The notes below the pieces were generated by a model. That model ran no database searches and was not told the origin of the DNA. It worked only from the letters and a program-made list of their open reading frames with translations. Below are positions 60,424 through 64,000 of a stretch of DNA of 64,000 nt, piece by piece (positions within the stretch are counted from its first letter, which is position 1; every line of letters starts with the position of its first letter). Both the position numbers and the translations under genes were made by a program. Origin of the DNA: Bacteroidales bacterium (GTDB taxonomy: Bacteria > Bacteroidota > Bacteroidia > Bacteroidales > P3); assembly GCA_017480785.1 (NCBI GenBank), contig JAFURZ010000003.1:1-64000 (forward strand), given 5' to 3'.

Positions 60424-60503
60424 CCTACTCATCGCCTACTCTCACATTACTCTTCGCCTTGACAAAATTTACTTGAGTAGGCAATAAGTAGGCGGGAAGT
60501 ACG
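60424..60503. repeat. Palindromic element, family C copy 2 (CTACTC/GAGTAG)
   Basis: Left arm units CCTACTCATCG, CCTACTCTCAC and ATTACTCTTCG start at 60424, 60435 and 60446 (period 11). The centre is AT-rich. Right arm units GAGTAGGCAAT and AAGTAGGCGGG start near 60475 and 60486. The units match copy 1 at 39089-39164. It lies directly upstream of the second DUF6266 gene. Confidence 0.83.
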
Positions 60504-60540
60504 TTATGAATAGTGGTTAAGTAATATAAAATATATCATT

Positions 60541-61320
60541 ATGGCAAAGCAATGGGGTAGTTATCTGGGAGGCTTCTCGGGGAAGCTGGGGCCCGCGGTG
60601 GGCTATATGTGGAACGGAATCTGGGTGATGCGCAGCCGTCCCGCGATGGTGCGCAACCCGCGTACCGAACGGCAGGTGGAGCAGCGCATGCTCTTCAAGC
60701 AGGAGGTGCAGCTGGCGGCCAAGATGCGCCGCGGGGTGAACCAGGGGCTCACCGCCCTGGCGCGGCTGGCGCACATGACGGCGTACAACCTGTTTGTGAG
60801 CCTCAACCAGCGCTGTTTCGGCAGTGCGGACGGACAGTTGACGGTCGACTGGCAGGGCCTGACGCTCAGCGAGGGGCCGGTGGCGCCGGTGCTGTTCGGC
60901 GCGCCGGTGGTCGACGAGGACAACGTGCTGACGGTGGAGTTCGACCGCAACGGGGGTGCGCGGCGGGCGCGGGCCTTCGACCGGGTGTACCTCTACGTCT
61001 ATTGTCCCGAGCGGGGCGAGGGGCTGCTGACGGCGCCGGTCGAGCGTGCAGACCGCCGCGTGAGGGTGGCCCTGCCCGACTGGTTTGCCGGCAAAGCGCT
61101 GGAAATCTACGGATTTGTGCAGAATGAGCAGGGCGAGGGGTCGCCGACGGCGTACATTCCTTTCGGTGAGCAGACCGAGGTGGAGACTGGGCCGGAGGCA
61201 GCGGTTGCTTCGGTGCAAACAGCTGGTGAACAGTATGTTCCGGTGAATGTAGGTGTCGATGCCGCCCCTGCCGGTGCGACGGAGGGTTCAAAACGGACGA
61301 AACCGAAGGATGCGGGGTGA
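60541..61320 (+). CDS. DUF6266 family protein, paralogue 2
   Basis: A 259-residue protein, paralogous to the one at 16689-17498. Shared features are the N-terminal GKLGPAVGYMWNGIWVMRS, the NPRTERQVEQRMLF helix, NLFVSLNQRCF, VYLYVYCPERGEGLLTAPVERADRRVRVALPDWFAGKALEIYGFV, and a low-complexity tail. No signal peptide is present. The function of the family is unknown. It follows a family C palindrome by about 40 bp. Confidence 0.75.
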   Translation: MAKQWGSYLGGFSGKLGPAVGYMWNGIWVMRSRPAMVRNPRTERQVEQRMLFKQEVQLAAKMRRGVNQGLTALARLAHMTAYNLFVSLNQRCFGSADGQLTVDWQGLTLSEGPVAPVLFGAPVVDEDNVLTVEFDRNGGARRARAFDRVYLYVYCPERGEGLLTAPVERADRRVRVALPDWFAGKALEIYGFVQNEQGEGSPTAYIPFGEQTEVETGPEAAVASVQTAGEQYVPVNVGVDAAPAGATEGSKRTKPKDAG

Positions 61321-61488
61321 AAAAACAGCCTTTCGGGGGCGTGTTTCGTTAAAAAAGTTTAAAATTTATTATCTTTTATATCAACTTCTTACCCTCCGGA
61401 CCGAGGGCGGGAAGTGTTAAAATGTATTGCTGTATGAAAATTTTTTCGTTTCTTTGCACCCAGTTTTTAATTCTAAAAAAGGAAAAAA

Positions 61489-61725
61489 ATGTCAGAAATT
61501 GCTACTAAAGTTGTCAGTATCATCACCGACAAGCTTGGAGTTGAAGAGAGTCAGGTGGTCCCCGAGGCCAGCTTCACCAATGATCTTGGCGCCGATTCGC
61601 TTGATACCGTCGAGCTGATTATGGAGCTTGAGAAGGAGTTCGACCTCTCCATTCCCGACGAGGAAGCCGAGAAGATCGTCACCGTTGGCGACGCCATTGC
61701 TTTCATCGAGAACAACAAGAAGTAA
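61489..61725 (+). CDS. acpP: Acyl carrier protein
   Basis: A 78-residue acidic protein that carries growing fatty acids on 4'-phosphopantetheine. The attachment Ser is in [18 protein letters not shown] (about residues 33-50). Length and charge are typical. The leader has a TTTCTTTG sequence near 61450 that may be a -7 box, and a long A-run (AAAAAAGGAAAAAAATG) before the ATG. A terminator follows, although fabF lies downstream on the same strand. Confidence 0.97.
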   Translation: MSEIATKVVSIITDKLGVEESQVVPEASFTNDLGADSLDTVELIMELEKEFDLSIPDEEAEKIVTVGDAIAFIENNKK

Positions 61726-61738
61726 GACTTCTTTGATA

Positions 61739-61786
61739 GAAACGTTGAGATGCCAGCCATAGCTGCGTTTCAACGTTTCTTTTTTT
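61739..61786 (+). terminator. Terminator/attenuator after acpP
   Basis: GAAACGTTG (61739-61747) pairs with CAACGTTTC (61771-61779) and is followed by seven T's. fabF starts 27 bp downstream, so the hairpin may lower fabF expression relative to acpP. Confidence 0.85.
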
Positions 61787-61812
61787 CATGCAGTGCCACG
61801 TAACAACCCATC

Positions 61813-63057
61813 ATGGAGTTGAAGAGAGTTGTTGTTACGGGTCTTGGAGCGTTGACACCGATAGGCAACGATGTGCCCGCATTGTGGGACTCGCTGACGA
61901 AGGGTGTGAGCGGCGGTGGCCCGATAACACGTTTTGATGCCACAAAATTCAGGAGCAGGATAGCTGCCGAACTGAAGGGTTTCGACCCGCTGAACTATTT
62001 TGACCGCAAGGAGATGCGCCTCCTTGACGGCTACACCGTCTATGGCTTGGTGGCCGTGGACGAGGCCATGCGCGATGCCGGCCTGACCGACGAGAACATC
62101 GACAAGTCGCGCATGGGTGTCATCTGGGGTTCGGGCATGGGCGGTGTCACCAGCCTGCAGGATGAGATTATCGAGTATGCCACCCACGACCGCACGCCGC
62201 GCTTCAGCCCCTACTGGGTGCCGAAGGTCATCATAGACATCTGCGCCGGCCAGATAGCCATCCGCTACGGCCTGCGCGGTCCCAACTACTGCACGGCGGC
62301 GGCCTGCGCCTCGAGCGCGGCGGCCATCAGCGACGCCTTCAACCTTATACGGCTGGGCAAGGTGGACGCCATGGTGGCCGGCGGCAGCGAGTGTGCCGTG
62401 ATGGAGGCCGGCATCGGCGGCTTCGGCAACATGCGTGCCCTCTCGACCCGCAACGACGACCCGCAGACGGCGTCGCGCCCCTATGACAAGGACCGCGACG
62501 GCTTCGTGCTGGGCGAAGGGGCCGGCACGCTGGTGCTGGAGGAGCTGGAACACGCCCTGAAGCGTGGGGCCAAGATATATGCCGAGGTGACAGGTGCGGG
62601 CCTTTCGGCCGACGCCTACCACATCACTGCCTCGCATCCCGAGGGCTTGGGGGTCATCAGCGCCATGCGTCAGGCCATCGAGGAGTCGGGCATGCGGCTC
62701 GAGGATGTGGACCACATCAACACCCACGGCACCTCGACGCCCATAGGCGACATCTCGGAGCCCAAGGCCATCGTGGGCCTCTTCGGCGACCATGCCTACC
62801 GGATGGCCATCAACTCGACCAAGTCGATGACGGGCCACCTGCTGGGCGCCGCCGGCGCGGTGGAGAGCATCGCCACCATCCTGGCCATCAAGCACGGCAT
62901 CATCCCGCCCACCATCAACCACTTCACCGACGACCCCGACATCCCAGCGCTCGACTTCACCTTCAACCACGCCAAGCACCGTGAGGTGAACTTCGCCCTG
63001 AGCAATGCCTTCGGGTTCGGTGGCCACAATGTGTGTCTGGCCTTTAGAAAGTACTAG
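61813..63057 (+). CDS. fabF: Beta-ketoacyl-ACP synthase II
   Basis: A 414-residue condensing enzyme of type II fatty acid synthesis. The catalytic Cys is in CTAAACASSAAAISDAF (about residues 158-174), and the two catalytic His are in NTHGTSTPIGD (about 303-313) and near TKSMTGHLLGAAG (about 336-348). NAFGFGGHN is at the C-terminus. It lies between acpP and rnc, the usual Bacteroidota order acpP-fabF-rnc. Confidence 0.97.
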   Translation: MELKRVVVTGLGALTPIGNDVPALWDSLTKGVSGGGPITRFDATKFRSRIAAELKGFDPLNYFDRKEMRLLDGYTVYGLVAVDEAMRDAGLTDENIDKSRMGVIWGSGMGGVTSLQDEIIEYATHDRTPRFSPYWVPKVIIDICAGQIAIRYGLRGPNYCTAAACASSAAAISDAFNLIRLGKVDAMVAGGSECAVMEAGIGGFGNMRALSTRNDDPQTASRPYDKDRDGFVLGEGAGTLVLEELEHALKRGAKIYAEVTGAGLSADAYHITASHPEGLGVISAMRQAIEESGMRLEDVDHINTHGTSTPIGDISEPKAIVGLFGDHAYRMAINSTKSMTGHLLGAAGAVESIATILAIKHGIIPPTINHFTDDPDIPALDFTFNHAKHREVNFALSNAFGFGGHNVCLAFRKY

Positions 63058-63060
63058 TCC

Positions 63061-63789
63061 ATGCCGTTGTTCGTCCGCCGGAGGGAGAGTCCCGAGTTCT
63101 ACCGCTTCTTCAGGAATGTGCTCGGCTTCACGCCGCGGCGCACGGAGTTGTATCATATAGCGCTGACGCACAGCTCGTCGTCGGCCGTCTCCCATGGCCA
63201 CCGCATCAACAACGAGCGTCTGGAATACCTGGGCGACGCGGTGCTGGGTGCCATCGTGGCGGAATACCTGTACCGCAAGTACCCGATGAAGGGCGAGGGC
63301 TTCCTCACCGAGATGCGCTCCAAGATAGTGAGCCGCAAGAGCCTGGGCGACCTGGCGCGCAAGATGGGGCTGCCCGAGCTGGTGGAGCACCAGCGGGGTC
63401 AGGAGGGGGCGTTCAAAAGCCTGGGCGGCGACGCCTTCGAGGCCCTCATCGGTGCCGTCTACCTGGAGAAGGGCTTCCGCTTCACCCGCCGTTTCATTAT
63501 AGACAAACTCCTCTGCACCTACCTCGACATCGACCAGATTGCCCAGACCGACTGGAACTTCAAGGGCAAGCTTATCGACTGGGGGCAGAAGAACAGGAAG
63601 AAGGTCACTTTCGAGATTGTGCGTACGATGGTGCGCGACCGCGAGGGGCGGCGCGAGTACGAGTGCCGCGTCAACATCGACGGCAAACCCCAGCAGTCGG
63701 CCGTCGGCTACACCATTAAGAGCGCCGAGCAGCTGGCCGCCGAGAAGACCTACAAGGCCATTGCTGAACCGGCCAACGAAACAAAATAG
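63061..63789 (+). CDS. rnc: Ribonuclease III
   Basis: A 242-residue double-strand-specific endoribonuclease that processes rRNA and mRNA. The signature NNERLEYLGDAVLGAIV (about residues 50-66) and the second metal site GDAFEALIGAVYLEKG (about 122-137) are intact. A C-terminal dsRNA-binding domain covers about 170-240. It follows fabF by 3 bp. RNase III is of interest here because transcripts containing the large palindromes would be possible substrates (inference). Confidence 0.96.
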   Translation: MPLFVRRRESPEFYRFFRNVLGFTPRRTELYHIALTHSSSSAVSHGHRINNERLEYLGDAVLGAIVAEYLYRKYPMKGEGFLTEMRSKIVSRKSLGDLARKMGLPELVEHQRGQEGAFKSLGGDAFEALIGAVYLEKGFRFTRRFIIDKLLCTYLDIDQIAQTDWNFKGKLIDWGQKNRKKVTFEIVRTMVRDREGRREYECRVNIDGKPQQSAVGYTIKSAEQLAAEKTYKAIAEPANETK

Positions 63790-63812
63790 AACAAAAACAG
63801 ACACCTGCTGTT

Positions 63813-64000
63813 ATGAAGCACAAAGCATTGTTTTTCGCACTTGTGGCAATGGTTGTGGCCCTGCCGCAGAACACCCATGCCTACGACTTTTCAGCCGTGG
63901 CCCCCAGTGGCCAGACCCTCTATTACAGCATCACCTCCACGGGGGCCGTCGTGGTGCCTCCTATGGAGTATGGTTGGAATGGTTATGCCAAACCGATGGG
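63813..64000 (+). CDS. Start of a BspA-like leucine-rich repeat surface protein (partial)
   Basis: The first 62 codons are in the window and the gene continues past the right edge. A signal peptide covers residues 1-23 (ending NTHAY). The mature start YDFSAVAPSGQTLYYSIT... GYAKPMG matches the N-terminus typical of Bacteroidales BspA-type LRR_5 surface proteins. No terminator lies between rnc and this gene (23 bp). Confidence 0.75.
   Translation, partial: MKHKALFFALVAMVVALPQNTHAYDFSAVAPSGQTLYYSITSTGAVVVPPMEYGWNGYAKPM

Overview
The window is a chromosomal piece of a high-GC member of the Bacteroidota, most likely an uncultured, gut- or rumen-type Bacteroidales. Supporting signs: Bacteroidota-type promoters (TTTG then about 20 bp then TAnnTTTG) and A-rich leaders instead of Shine-Dalgarno sequences; type IX secretion C-terminal signals on two secreted proteins; Bacteroidota-only families (DUF4175, DUF5606, DUF6266, short-form phosphoglucose isomerase); a BspA-like protein at the right edge; and a lysine-fermentation gene (kal). 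Core genes are GC-rich and many long antisense ORFs are only shadows of that composition.

Layout. 1-16.5 kb: a dispersed repeat, a huge coiled-coil DUF4175 membrane protein, an anti-sigma-type ATPase, ybeY, mnmG, a tRNA-dihydrouridine synthase, a DEDDh exonuclease, smpB, aspartate kinase, two secreted CarboxypepD_reg-like proteins, aroB, a REP-associated tyrosine transposase (RAYT) and a U32 peptidase. 16.6-31.2 kb: a DUF6266 protein, tRNA-Lys, a TPR protein, rsmA, a degenerate MntP-like membrane protein, WbqC, a type IX-secreted SGNH hydrolase, cytidine deaminase, then an envelope run (PpiD/SurA-like foldase, degenerate M23 protein, dxr, rseP, LptF/G). 31.3-36.6 kb: kal and atoD, separated by a 3.9-kb AT-rich island with an ATPase remnant, a leucine-rich lipoprotein, a small hypothetical gene and an intact AAA/DUF4143 ATPase. 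36.6-47.6 kb: a secreted protein, GtrA, an aminotransferase, a thioesterase, a Ser/Arg-rich secreted protein, metG, a lipoprotein, DUF5606, a BadF-type kinase, pyrD and pyrK. 48-64 kb: a 2080-residue type IX-secreted adhesin, pgi, two OmpA-family proteins, a glycosyltransferase, purN, a second DUF6266 protein, acpP-fabF-rnc, and the start of a BspA-like protein.

The most unusual signal is in the DNA between and inside genes. At least nine intergenic palindromic elements of about 65-150 bp occur. Most are built from short units iterated every 11 bp (about one helical turn), in inverted orientation around a centre, and in several unrelated sequence families. A second type has about 9-bp units and brackets pyrD. 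Some families occur twice in the window (38-175 with 31370-31503; 23850-23980 with 47686-47818; 39089-39164 with 60424-60503; 45591-45736 with 46651-46789). The window also encodes a RAYT, the enzyme class known to be linked with REP palindromes, here with a long C-terminal extension that resembles a Rossmann/DprA-like domain. Separately, 7-bp tandem repeats (GTTGAAA and GGAGARY types) are inserted in frame inside three conserved genes (DUF4175, aroB, BadF kinase). The proposal that the RAYT maintains any of these palindromes is inference.
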